DNA of 7,126 bases from Rhodospirillaceae bacterium (GTDB lineage Bacteria > Pseudomonadota > Alphaproteobacteria > SP197). The position numbers and the translations under genes are program-made. Shown here piece by piece: positions 1-7,126 of this stretch; positions within the stretch are counted from its first letter, which is position 1; each line of letters opens with the position of its first letter. The notes below the pieces were generated by a model. That model was given only the letters and a program-made list of their open reading frames with translations. It was not told where the DNA came from and did not search any database. The stretch lies in assembly GCA_018700655.1 (NCBI GenBank), contig JABIUG010000034.1:1-7126 (forward strand). Reading direction: 5' to 3'.

Positions 1-14
1 CCATGACGGCGGGT

Positions 15-791
15 TCATGGCGTCTGGATAAAGCTGTGCTCTGCGCCGCTCAGAACCAGGCAGGTGAGCACACCGCTGGCAAAGGCCCCGGTGTCGATGC
101 CGATCCTGTTGGGACGCACCATGGGTTGAGGCTGTATCGTGTGGCCGTGGACAATGACCTTGCCGAATTCGCTGCGCGAATCGAGGAATTCATCGCGGAT
201 CCACATCAGATCGTTGGGATCCTGCTGGTGCAGCGGCTGCCCGGGTTTGACCCCCGCATGGGCGAAGAAAAAGCCGCCCTCCTGATGATAAAGCGTCAGG
301 CTCTCAAGGAACGCGATGTGCTCCTGGGGCAGTTTCTCACGCAGCTGCGCCTGGATGTGATCCATGCGGTCGACCCCATCAGGCGGCGCACCGAAAACAT
401 CAACACCATAGGAATAGAGCGTCGCGTCGCCACCAAACCCCATCCAGGAACGCCCGATCCCGGTCTCATCGAGAAAGCGCAGCATGGCGTCCTCGTGATT
501 GCCTTTCAGGAAGACGCGCTCGAGATCGTCACCACCCTGGGCTAGCAGGTGCTCGATCACCTGGCGCGATTCCAAGCCCCGATCGACATAGTCACCCAGA
601 TAAACCAGAACCTTGCGTGTTTCGCTGCGTCCGGCGGCATCGGCACAAATCTTGTCATGCAGCCGCTCGAGCAGTTCGACGCGGCCGTGAATGTCGCCCA
701 CCGAATAGACCACGGTGTCATCACCGATATGGCGCTCCGAAAGCGGCACGACCTGCTCTTTCTCTTTCGATCCGAATAGACGGCGAAACAT
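15..791 (-). CDS. Metallophosphoesterase, PPP-type serine/threonine phosphatase / diadenosine tetraphosphatase-like
   Basis: This is a complete 258-residue cytosolic hydrolase of the calcineurin-like (PPP) family, which uses two metal ions to cleave phosphate esters. The metal-binding signature is intact and in order: GDIHGR (32-37), GDYVDRG (66-72), GNHE (97-100), a histidine in FAHAG (176-180) and HGH (215-217), followed by IDTGA (232-236). The length fits single-domain bacterial members such as PrpA-like phosphatases and ApaH-like enzymes. There is no signal peptide or membrane segment; the N terminus is basic and charged. The start at 791 has a modest Shine-Dalgarno, AAGGG (complement of 801-805), 9 nt upstream. 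The gene is divergent from the fucose operon, so they may share the 218-nt spacer without being co-transcribed. The motifs do not reveal the substrate: phosphoprotein, Ap4A and other phosphoesters are all possible. Family assignment is secure, specific function is not. Confidence 0.9.
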   Translation of the reverse strand: MFRRLFGSKEKEQVVPLSERHIGDDTVVYSVGDIHGRVELLERLHDKICADAAGRSETRKVLVYLGDYVDRGLESRQVIEHLLAQGGDDLERVFLKGNHEDAMLRFLDETGIGRSWMGFGGDATLYSYGVDVFGAPPDGVDRMDHIQAQLREKLPQEHIAFLESLTLYHQEGGFFFAHAGVKPGQPLHQQDPNDLMWIRDEFLDSRSEFGKVIVHGHTIQPQPMVRPNRIGIDTGAFASGVLTCLVLSGAEHSFIQTP

Positions 792-908
792 GGTTTAGGG
801 CCCTTGTCAGCAAACGTGTTCTGCCAGAAACCCTACATAGAGCAAATTGGCGCCATCCAAAACGTCCCGCGATGCGGTAGAAGCCTCGAGCGGAGCTTCA
901 GCCCTGTG

Positions 909-940
909 ATGACGGGCCGATTTAGCGCGGTTCCCGTCGT
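909..940 (+). promoter_or_regulatory. Strong stem-loop in the divergent spacer upstream of fcl
   Basis: Positions 909-919 pair with 928-940: ATGACGGG (909-916) with CCCGTCGT (933-940), containing one G-T wobble, then CCG (917-919) with CGG (928-930). There is a two-T bulge at 931-932 and an 8-nt loop (920-927). The right arm is followed by only a short T run (940-942). No gene ends just upstream on the plus strand, since the phosphatase runs the other way, so it is not an obvious terminator for a visible gene. It may be an operator, a leader-RNA structure, or a structure stopping antisense transcription. The pairing is seen directly; the role is inferred. Confidence 0.45.
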
Positions 941-956
941 TTCAGGCTGGAAAGGC

Positions 957-985
957 TTGACGAGAGTTACTGAATGGGCAATTCG
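957..985 (+). promoter_or_regulatory. Weak sigma70-like promoter candidate for the fucose operon
   Basis: TTGACG at 957-962 matches the -35 consensus at five of six positions. With a 17-nt spacer the -10 position falls on AATTCG (980-985), which is a poor match. It lies 24 nt before the chosen fcl start and just downstream of the hairpin at 909-940. The -35 is convincing alone but the -10 is not, so this is a low-confidence prediction. Confidence 0.25.
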
Positions 986-998
986 CTCTGCATTCAAC

Positions 999-1003
999 AG
1001 AGG
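999..1003 (+). promoter_or_regulatory. Ribosome binding site that fixes the fcl start
   Basis: AGAGG lies 6 nt before the ATG at 1010. An in-frame ATG also exists at 974, but it would add 12 residues (from MGNSLC) that have no counterpart before the Rossmann beta strand of the family. The downstream start is therefore preferred. Confidence 0.6.
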
Positions 1004-1009
1004 CTAATC

Positions 1010-1948
1010 ATGCAGCCAACAGATCGTGTTTTTGTTGCGGGTCATCGCGGCATGGTGGGTTCCGCCATTGTGCGCCGATTGGAAAACGCTGGTTTCAGCG
1101 ATGTCGTCGTCGCAGGGCGCGACGTCGCCGACCTGACAGACCATGTTGCGGTCGATCGCCTGCTCGCCGAGATGCAGCCAAATGTGGTGGTTCTGGCTGC
1201 AGCGAAAGTCGGCGGAATCCTAGCCAACGACAGCTATCCGGCCGACTTCATCCGCGACAACCTGCAGATTCAGACCAACGTGATCGACGGGGCCTGGCGT
1301 CACGGCGCGAAAAAGCTCCTGTTTCTTGGTTCGTCCTGCATCTATCCGCGCGAGGCAGATCAGCCGATCCATGAGGACAGCCTGCTCACGGGCCCGCTGG
1401 AGCCGACCAACCAGTGGTATGCCATCGCCAAGATAGCCGGCATCAAGATGTGTCAGGCCTATCGGCGGCAATACGGCTTTGATGCCATCTGTGTACAGCC
1501 GACCAATGTCTATGGCCCCGGCGACAACTACGATCTGGCGAGCTCCCACGTCGTGGCGGCCCTGATCCGCAAGTTCCACGAGGCCAAGATCAACGGCGAT
1601 GCCGATGTGACGGTCTGGGGTACCGGATCACCAAGGCGCGAGTTCATCCATGTCGACGACCTGGCCAATGCCTGTACCTTTTTGCTGGATGGCTACAGTG
1701 GCGAGGACAACGTCAACATCGGCACAGGCCAGGAAGTGACCATTGCGGAATTTGCGGCGATTGTGTCGCAGGTGGTGGGCTTTGAAGGCGGGATCGTTTA
1801 CGACACCAGCAAACCGGACGGCACGCCGCGCAAGCTGATCGACAGCAGCAGGTTGGCAGGGCTGGGCTGGGCTGCCGGAATCGGACTGGAAGACGGCCTC
1901 GGGCAGGCCTATCAGTGGTTTCTCGACAATGTAGCTGGCAAGGCATGA
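1010..1948 (+). CDS. fcl: GDP-L-fucose synthase (GDP-4-keto-6-deoxymannose epimerase/reductase)
   Basis: This 312-residue cytosolic short-chain dehydrogenase/reductase carries out the last step of GDP-L-fucose synthesis: 3,5-epimerisation and NADPH-dependent reduction of GDP-4-keto-6-deoxy-D-mannose. The N-terminal Rossmann motif reads GHRGMVGSA (11-19). The catalytic set is complete: Ser108 in SSCIYP (108-113), and Tyr137 and Lys141 in YAIAK. Cys110 and His180, matching the epimerase acid/base pair of the E. coli enzyme, are also present. The family signature GTGSPRREFIHVDDLA spans 204-219. Length is normal (about 310-320). It is the first gene of a three-gene operon and overlaps gmd by 4 nt (ATGA), which implies translational coupling. 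The order fcl-gmd is the reverse of the E. coli gmd-fcl order. The rhizobial name for this enzyme is NolK. Identification is very secure. Confidence 0.95.
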   Translation: MQPTDRVFVAGHRGMVGSAIVRRLENAGFSDVVVAGRDVADLTDHVAVDRLLAEMQPNVVVLAAAKVGGILANDSYPADFIRDNLQIQTNVIDGAWRHGAKKLLFLGSSCIYPREADQPIHEDSLLTGPLEPTNQWYAIAKIAGIKMCQAYRRQYGFDAICVQPTNVYGPGDNYDLASSHVVAALIRKFHEAKINGDADVTVWGTGSPRREFIHVDDLANACTFLLDGYSGEDNVNIGTGQEVTIAEFAAIVSQVVGFEGGIVYDTSKPDGTPRKLIDSSRLAGLGWAAGIGLEDGLGQAYQWFLDNVAGKA

Positions 1949-3003
1949 TGCAACAGGAAGTCAAACGCGCGCTGGTCACCGGCACGACCGGACAGGACGG
2001 CAGCTACCTCGTGGAGCTGCTGCTGGCGAAGGGTTATGAGGTTCACGGCATCATTCGCCGTGCCAGCCTCTTCAATACCGAGCGGATCGACCATCTCTAT
2101 CACGACCCCCATGAACAAGGAGCGCGGTTCTTCGGCCATTACGGCGACATGACCGACGGTTCGGTCCTGGCACGCCTGATCGAGGAAATCGCACCCCATG
2201 AGGTATACAACCTCGCGGCCCAGAGCCATGTCCGCGTTTCGTTCGATCTGCCTGAATACACGGCCGACACGGTTGCGATGGGTGCCCTGCGACTGCTCGA
2301 TGCAATACGCGATCATGTCCAGCGCACCGGTCGCGAGGTCCGCTTCTACCAGGCCGGCTCCTCGGAGATGTTCGGTGCAGCGCCACCGCCCCAAAGCGAA
2401 GCGACCCCTTTCCATCCGCGCAGCCCCTATGCCGTCGCCAAGGTTGCGGCGCATTGGTTCGGCGTGAACTACCGGGAATCCTATGGTCTGTTCGTGTGCA
2501 ACGGCATCCTCTTCAACCACGAGAGCCCGCGCCGCGGCGAAACCTTCGTCACGCGCAAGATCACCCGGGCCTTGGGCAGAATTGCCGAAGGCCTGCAGGA
2601 CAAACTCTTCCTGGGCAATCTCGACTCCAAACGCGACTGGGGTTTCGCGGGCGATTATGTCGAGGCCATGTGGCTGATGCTGCAACAGGAAACACCCGAT
2701 GACTATGTCGTTGCGACCGGTGAGAGTTACAGCGTACGCGAGTTTCTCGAAGAGGCCTTTGGTCATGCCGGTCTCGACTGGCAGGCCCATGTCGAATTCG
2801 ATTCGCGCTATCTTCGGCCGGCCGAAGTCGACCATCTGGAAGGCGACGCCTCCAAGGCCGAGCGTCTACTGGGCTGGAAACCGCCGACATCGTTCAAGAA
2901 GCTGGTCGCCATGATGGTCGACCATGATCGCGAAATGGCCAAACGTGAACGCACTCTGGTCGTGGCTGGCCATGCCGCACCCCACAGCGGCGGCCACGAC
3001 TAA
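1945..3003 (+). CDS. gmd: GDP-mannose 4,6-dehydratase
   Basis: This 352-residue NADP-dependent extended SDR enzyme converts GDP-D-mannose to GDP-4-keto-6-deoxy-D-mannose, the substrate of the adjacent Fcl. Motifs in order are: dinucleotide-binding TGTTGQDGSYL (12-22), RRASLFNTERIDHLY (38-52), SSEMFG (139-144) with the catalytic Ser/Glu, YAVAK (162-166) with Tyr162 and Lys166, and the GMD hallmark NHESPRRGETFVTRKI (191-206). LDSKRDWGFAGDYVEAMW (226-243) and GDASKAERLLGWKP (300-313) follow. An in-frame GTG at 1915 would extend the ORF, but the ATG at 1945 overlaps the fcl stop and begins a few residues before the Rossmann strand, so it is preferred. A second ATG follows at 1948. The last 16 or so residues (337-352, His/Gly/Ala-rich) extend past the conserved core. 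The product could also feed D-rhamnose or other 6-deoxyhexose routes, but linkage to fcl points to fucose. Confidence 0.95.
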   Translation: MMQQEVKRALVTGTTGQDGSYLVELLLAKGYEVHGIIRRASLFNTERIDHLYHDPHEQGARFFGHYGDMTDGSVLARLIEEIAPHEVYNLAAQSHVRVSFDLPEYTADTVAMGALRLLDAIRDHVQRTGREVRFYQAGSSEMFGAAPPPQSEATPFHPRSPYAVAKVAAHWFGVNYRESYGLFVCNGILFNHESPRRGETFVTRKITRALGRIAEGLQDKLFLGNLDSKRDWGFAGDYVEAMWLMLQQETPDDYVVATGESYSVREFLEEAFGHAGLDWQAHVEFDSRYLRPAEVDHLEGDASKAERLLGWKPPTSFKKLVAMMVDHDREMAKRERTLVVAGHAAPHSGGHD

Positions 3004-3010
3004 AATTCTC

Positions 3011-3016
3011 AAGGAG
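3011..3016 (+). promoter_or_regulatory. Strong Shine-Dalgarno of the tandem NTF2-like gene
   Basis: AAGGAG lies 6 nt before the ATG at 3023. This decides that start over an upstream in-frame ATG at 2924, which would sit inside gmd and add 33 residues unrelated to the domain. It is the best ribosome binding site in the fucose operon, so the third gene may be translated independently and well. Confidence 0.75.
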
Positions 3017-3022
3017 CACGTC

Positions 3023-3787
3023 ATGCCAGAGCGGATGGAAGATTGGATTGCCGTGGCGGAAGTCGCCAATGCCTACTACCTGGCCATGTTTGAAGGCCAG
3101 GGGGATGAGCTGCGCCAGCTGTTTGACCCGCGCGCACCGGTCGTCGGGGTTGCCAACGGCAACTTCCTTTCGATGTCACTCGATACCTTCGTTGAACGTT
3201 CCGAAGCTTCAATCGGACAGCACGGCAAAGCCGAGGGCCGAATCGAGAGCCTCTCGATCATCGGCGACACTGCGCAGGTCACCGTCGGCGGCCGCTATCG
3301 CAAGCTATGGTTCACCGACCAACTCGCAATGGTCCGCGGCGAGGATGGCTGGGTCATCCAGACCAAGATTTTCTTTGCCGATGGCGAGGCCTCCGAAAGG
3401 CGTGGCGGACAGGGCCAGACCGGTTCGAGCGGTGAAGATGCAGCGGTTATCCAGGCAGGTAATGCCTATTACCGCACCATGGTCGAGGGCGATGAAGAAG
3501 GCTTGCGCGCGCTGTTTGCCTCAGACGCGCCGATCGTGGGAACGGTCGATGGCGAGTTCATCTGGGATTCCCTCGATGCGTTCGTGGTCGAAGCCAAGGA
3601 CTCCGTCGGCAAGCACGGTGAGATCGAGGGTCGCATCGACGCCTTGCAGGTCATCGGCGACACCGCGCTGGTGACGGTAGGCGGGCGCTACCTGGAGATG
3701 TGGTTCACCGACCAGCTCGCCATGGTGCGTGGAGACGACGGCTGGAGAATCCACGGCAAGACCTTCCACGCGGTGTCGACTACCTGA
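3023..3787 (+). CDS. Tandem NTF2-like (SnoaL / putative lumazine-binding type) protein of unknown function
   Basis: This 254-residue protein has two copies of an NTF2-like alpha+beta domain of the SnoaL / 'putative lumazine-binding' kind. Copy 1 covers residues 10-118 and copy 2 residues 141-249, joined by a Gly/Ser/Glu-rich linker (119-140). Aligned by hand without gaps they share about 62 of 109 residues. The conserved C-terminal halves read GRI..L..IGDTA.VTVGGRY, WFTDQLAMVRG and DGW.I..K.F. Such domains form cone-shaped folds with a ligand pocket and are often dimers, so the fusion may act as a pseudo-dimer. No signal peptide, membrane segment or known catalytic set is visible. It starts 19 nt after the gmd stop, so it is very probably co-transcribed with fcl and gmd. 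A role in fucose metabolism is suggested only by position; no function is assigned. Confidence 0.85.
   Translation: MPERMEDWIAVAEVANAYYLAMFEGQGDELRQLFDPRAPVVGVANGNFLSMSLDTFVERSEASIGQHGKAEGRIESLSIIGDTAQVTVGGRYRKLWFTDQLAMVRGEDGWVIQTKIFFADGEASERRGGQGQTGSSGEDAAVIQAGNAYYRTMVEGDEEGLRALFASDAPIVGTVDGEFIWDSLDAFVVEAKDSVGKHGEIEGRIDALQVIGDTALVTVGGRYLEMWFTDQLAMVRGDDGWRIHGKTFHAVSTT
3050..3376 (+). repeat. Internal protein repeat, copy 1 of the NTF2-like domain
   Basis: These bases encode residues 10-118. They align without a gap to residues 141-249 (3443-3769) at a little over half identity. The nucleotide copies differ at many synonymous sites even where the protein is identical (for example over WFTDQLAMVRG), so the duplication is not recent. 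Confidence 0.85.
3443..3769 (+). repeat. Internal protein repeat, copy 2 of the NTF2-like domain
   Basis: This is the partner of the 3050-3376 copy, the same length at 109 codons. The most divergent parts are the N-terminal helices and the segment around residues 180-195. The beta-rich C-terminal half is nearly invariant between copies, implying constraint on the sheet or pocket. Confidence 0.85.
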
Positions 3788-3834
3788 ACTGACCGGCCCC
3801 AAAACCCAAAACGATTACCCGCATCCGGTACCGT

Positions 3835-3838
<4 letters not shown>
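3784..3838. terminator. Possible weak bidirectional terminator between convergent operons
   Basis: CTGAAC (3784-3789) plus ACCGG (3792-3796) can pair with CCGGT (3825-3829) plus GTTCAG (3833-3838), leaving a small internal loop and a 28-nt apical loop. The arms contain both stop codons, of the NTF2-like gene (3785-3787) and of cysN/C (3835-3837). The large loop and the lack of a T tract make it weak as an intrinsic terminator, so only its position between converging operons supports the call. Confidence 0.25.
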
Positions 3839-5732
<1,894 letters not shown>

Positions 5733-5733
<1 letters not shown>

Positions 5734-6689
5734 CAGAAATAACCCTCCTGTTTTTTCTTCTCCATCGAACCCGAGGAATCGTGGTCGATCATGCGACCCT
5801 GGCGCTCGGAGGTCTTGGTCAGAAGCATCTCCTGGATGATCGCAGGCAGGGTGTCGGCTTCCGACTCGACCGCACCGGTAAGCGGATAACAGCCCAGTGT
5901 GCGGAAGCGCACCATCTTCATTTCGGGCTCTTCACCCTCTTCCAGCAGCATACGTTCGTCGACCCGCATGATCAGCCCGCCGTCGCGTTCGACCACCGGT
6001 CGGGGTGCTGCGAAATAAAGCGGCACGATCGGAATGCCTTCAAGATAGATGTATTGCCAGATATCGAGCTCGGTCCAGTTCGATAGCGGGAAAACACGGA
6101 TCGACTCACCCTTGTGGACCCTGGTGTTGAACAGACGCCATAGTTCCGGGCGTTGGTTCTTGGGATCCCAGCGGTGGTTTTTGGTTCGGAACGAAAAGAC
6201 CCGCTCCTTGGCGCGGGACTTTTCCTCGTCGCGCCTTGCGCCACCGAAGGCCGCATCAAAACCATACTTGTCGAGCGCCTGCTTGAGCCCCTGGGTCTTC
6301 ATCACATCGGTGTGGAGCGCCGAACCGTGGGTGAACGGACCGATCCCCTGTTCGACCCCTTCCTGATTGACATGAACAATCAGGTCCATGCCTATGTCTT
6401 CGGCCATCTTGTCCCGGAAGGTGTACATCTCCGGGAACTTCCAGGTCGTGTCGACATGCATCAGCGGAAACGGCGGCGCGGAAGGATAAAACGCCTTCTT
6501 GGCCAGATGCAGCATGACGGAAGAATCCTTGCCGATCGAATAGAGCATGACCGGATTTGCAAATTCCGATGCCACCTCACGCATAATGTGGATCGATTCC
6601 GCTTCAAGCTGGCGCAGATGGGTGAGGCGAGTACCAGACGTCATCACGGGCTCGACCTCGGGCGAAGGGGATTGGAAATTATGGACCAT
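5733..6689 (-). CDS. cysD: Sulfate adenylyltransferase subunit 2 (CysD / NodP)
   Basis: This 318-residue catalytic subunit of ATP sulfurylase forms adenylyl-sulfate from ATP and sulfate with its GTPase partner CysN. The PP-loop of the PAPS-reductase-like ATP pyrophosphatase fold is SIGKDSSV (51-58). Further family motifs are HVDTTWKF (78-85), GGARRDEEKSRAKERVFS (149-166), WTELDIW (205-211), RFRTLGCYPLTGA (261-273) and the C-terminal SERQGRM...KKKQEGYF. The ATG at 6689 gives 15 residues before MTSGTRLTHLRQLE. The internal ATG at 6644 would give about 303 residues, closer to the usual CysD length near 302. Neither start has a strong Shine-Dalgarno, so the start is uncertain by 15 codons. It is first in the operon, with cysN/C following directly. 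An IS6-family end lies about 75 bp upstream. Confidence 0.95.
5743..5749 (-). promoter_or_regulatory. Shine-Dalgarno of cysN/C inside the end of cysD
   Basis: AGGAGGG on the minus strand, within the last codons of cysD (which encode KKKQEGYF), lies 9 nt before the cysN/C ATG. It is a near-perfect ribosome binding site. Together with the TGATG overlap it points to coupled, roughly stoichiometric synthesis of the two ATP sulfurylase subunits. Confidence 0.75.
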
Positions 6690-6745
6690 GGCACCTAAGG
6701 GACGGTGAGGCGGGGATATTTGGGGCTATTTAACAGACCGGAGAG

Positions 6746-6774
6746 ACTAGGGCCAGTTGGTCCGGCAGTGTCAG
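6746..6774 (-). promoter_or_regulatory. Candidate hybrid promoter for cysDNC spanning the IS end
   Basis: On the minus strand, CTGACA (complement of 6769-6774) matches the -35 consensus at five of six positions. A 17-nt spacer separates it from CCTAGT (complement of 6746-6751), which matches three of six -10 positions, including the central T and A. The -35 falls inside the proposed IS6 end and the -10 outside it, pointing at cysD. Another AT-rich -10-like stretch, TTAAAT, lies nearer cysD (complement of about 6728-6733) without a clear -35. The call is speculative. Confidence 0.25.
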
Positions 6775-7126
6775 ACCAAATCGGCGTTGAGGTAAATTGG
6801 GTCGAAGCTTAGCCTCTGTGAATGAGAAATCCGTTCCGTTATTTCAACAGTTCCCCCGATATCATCCGCCTGACGGTGATGATGTACATCCGCTACCCGC
6901 TGTCGCTACGGCAGGTCGAAGATCTACTGTCCGAACGCGGGATCGACATTTGCGATGAGACGGTGCGTTTCTGGTGGAACCGGTTTGGTCCAATCTTCGC
7001 GGCTGAGATCAGGAAGAAGCGAGCAGCGAACTTGCGGACCTGGCCGCAATGGCGTTGGCATCTGGACGAGGTCTTCGTAAAGATCAACGGTCAGACACAC
7101 TTTCTCTGGCGGGCGGTGGATCATGA
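6764..7126 (+). mobile_element. IS6-family insertion sequence, left end (partial, runs off the window)
   Basis: The transposase fragment starting at 6822 is of IS6/IS26 type. About 58 nt before its ATG is GGCAGTGTCA (6764-6773). It resembles the GGCACTGTTGCA-like terminal repeats of the family in sequence and distance from the start, so 6764 is taken as the probable left tip. The 8 bases outside it, GTTGGTCC (6756-6763), would be the target duplication if the element is intact. The right end is not in the window, so neither the inverted repeat nor the duplication can be confirmed here. Confidence 0.55.
6822..7126 (+). CDS. IS6-family (IS26/IS240-like) DDE transposase, 5' part only
   Basis: An uninterrupted frame of 101 codons runs from ATG 6822 to the window edge; a full IS6 transposase is about 230-240 residues. 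Its start MRNPFRYF leads to SPDIIRLTVMMYIRYPLSLR (11-30) and VEDLLSERGIDICDETVRFW (32-51), the helix-turn-helix region that binds the ends. WRWHLDEVFVKINGQTHFLW (77-96) follows, carrying the first catalytic acid of the DDE triad, Asp82. The other two catalytic acids lie beyond the window. No stop or frameshift is seen in the visible part. No strong ribosome binding site precedes the ATG. The family call is strong; whether the element is intact and active cannot be judged. Confidence 0.88.
   Translation, partial: MRNPFRYFNSSPDIIRLTVMMYIRYPLSLRQVEDLLSERGIDICDETVRFWWNRFGPIFAAEIRKKRAANLRTWPQWRWHLDEVFVKINGQTHFLWRAVDH

Noticed and set aside
3..545. A 180-codon plus-strand open frame opposite the metallophosphoesterase
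   Set aside because: It is the mirror frame of a gene with all PPP metal-binding motifs and resembles no known family.
797..804. Palindrome AGGGCCCT just ahead of the phosphatase start
   Set aside because: It overlaps that gene's Shine-Dalgarno region and is too short to claim as an operator.
804..1007. A 67-codon open frame in the divergent spacer
   Set aside because: No ribosome binding site or recognisable motif is present, and it covers the hairpin and promoter candidate. The spacer is better read as noncoding.
2812..2827. A perfect 16-bp palindrome, CTTCGGCCGGCCGAAG, inside gmd
   Set aside because: It encodes conserved GMD residues (around YLRPAE) and has no partner elsewhere in the window, so codon use and chance are an adequate explanation.
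1912..2835. A 307-codon open frame on the minus strand opposite gmd
   Set aside because: It lies wholly antisense to a gene with full GMD motifs and has no recognisable domain. Long antisense frames are expected in GC-rich coding DNA.

Overview
The window is a high-GC stretch that looks like the chromosome of an alphaproteobacterium. The grounds are the GC-rich codon third positions, a fused CysN/CysC protein of the NodQ type, and a calcineurin-like phosphatase of a kind common in that class. No rRNA, tRNA or other phylogenetic marker is present, so no genus can be given. The proteins were identified by reading motifs, without a database search.

Left to right there are five blocks. (1) At 15-791, on the minus strand, is a complete metallophosphoesterase of the PPP / diadenosine-tetraphosphatase type. 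(2) At 792-1009 is a divergent intergenic region holding a strong hairpin (909-940) and a weak promoter candidate. (3) At 1010-3787, on the plus strand, is a tight three-gene operon. It encodes GDP-L-fucose synthase (fcl), GDP-mannose 4,6-dehydratase (gmd, 4-nt ATGA overlap with fcl) and a small protein made of two tandem NTF2-like / 'putative lumazine-binding' domains. (4) At 3835-6689, on the minus strand and convergent with the fucose operon, is a sulfate-activation operon: cysD, then bifunctional cysN/cysC (1-nt TGATG overlap). (5) From about 6764 to the right edge is the left end of an IS6-family insertion sequence, with the first 101 codons of its transposase. It is cut by the window edge.

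Working together, Gmd and Fcl convert GDP-mannose to GDP-L-fucose, and CysD plus CysN/C convert sulfate and ATP to APS and then PAPS. A GDP-fucose supply unit next to a PAPS supply unit suggests, by inference only, that the locus serves a fucosylated and possibly sulfated surface or secreted glycan. No glycosyltransferase, sulfotransferase, polymerase or exporter lies inside the window, and the sulfate genes could equally be ordinary assimilation genes. The least explained elements are the tandem NTF2-like protein in the fucose operon, the hairpin ahead of fcl, and the IS end only about 75 bp upstream of cysD, which may have changed how cysDNC is expressed.
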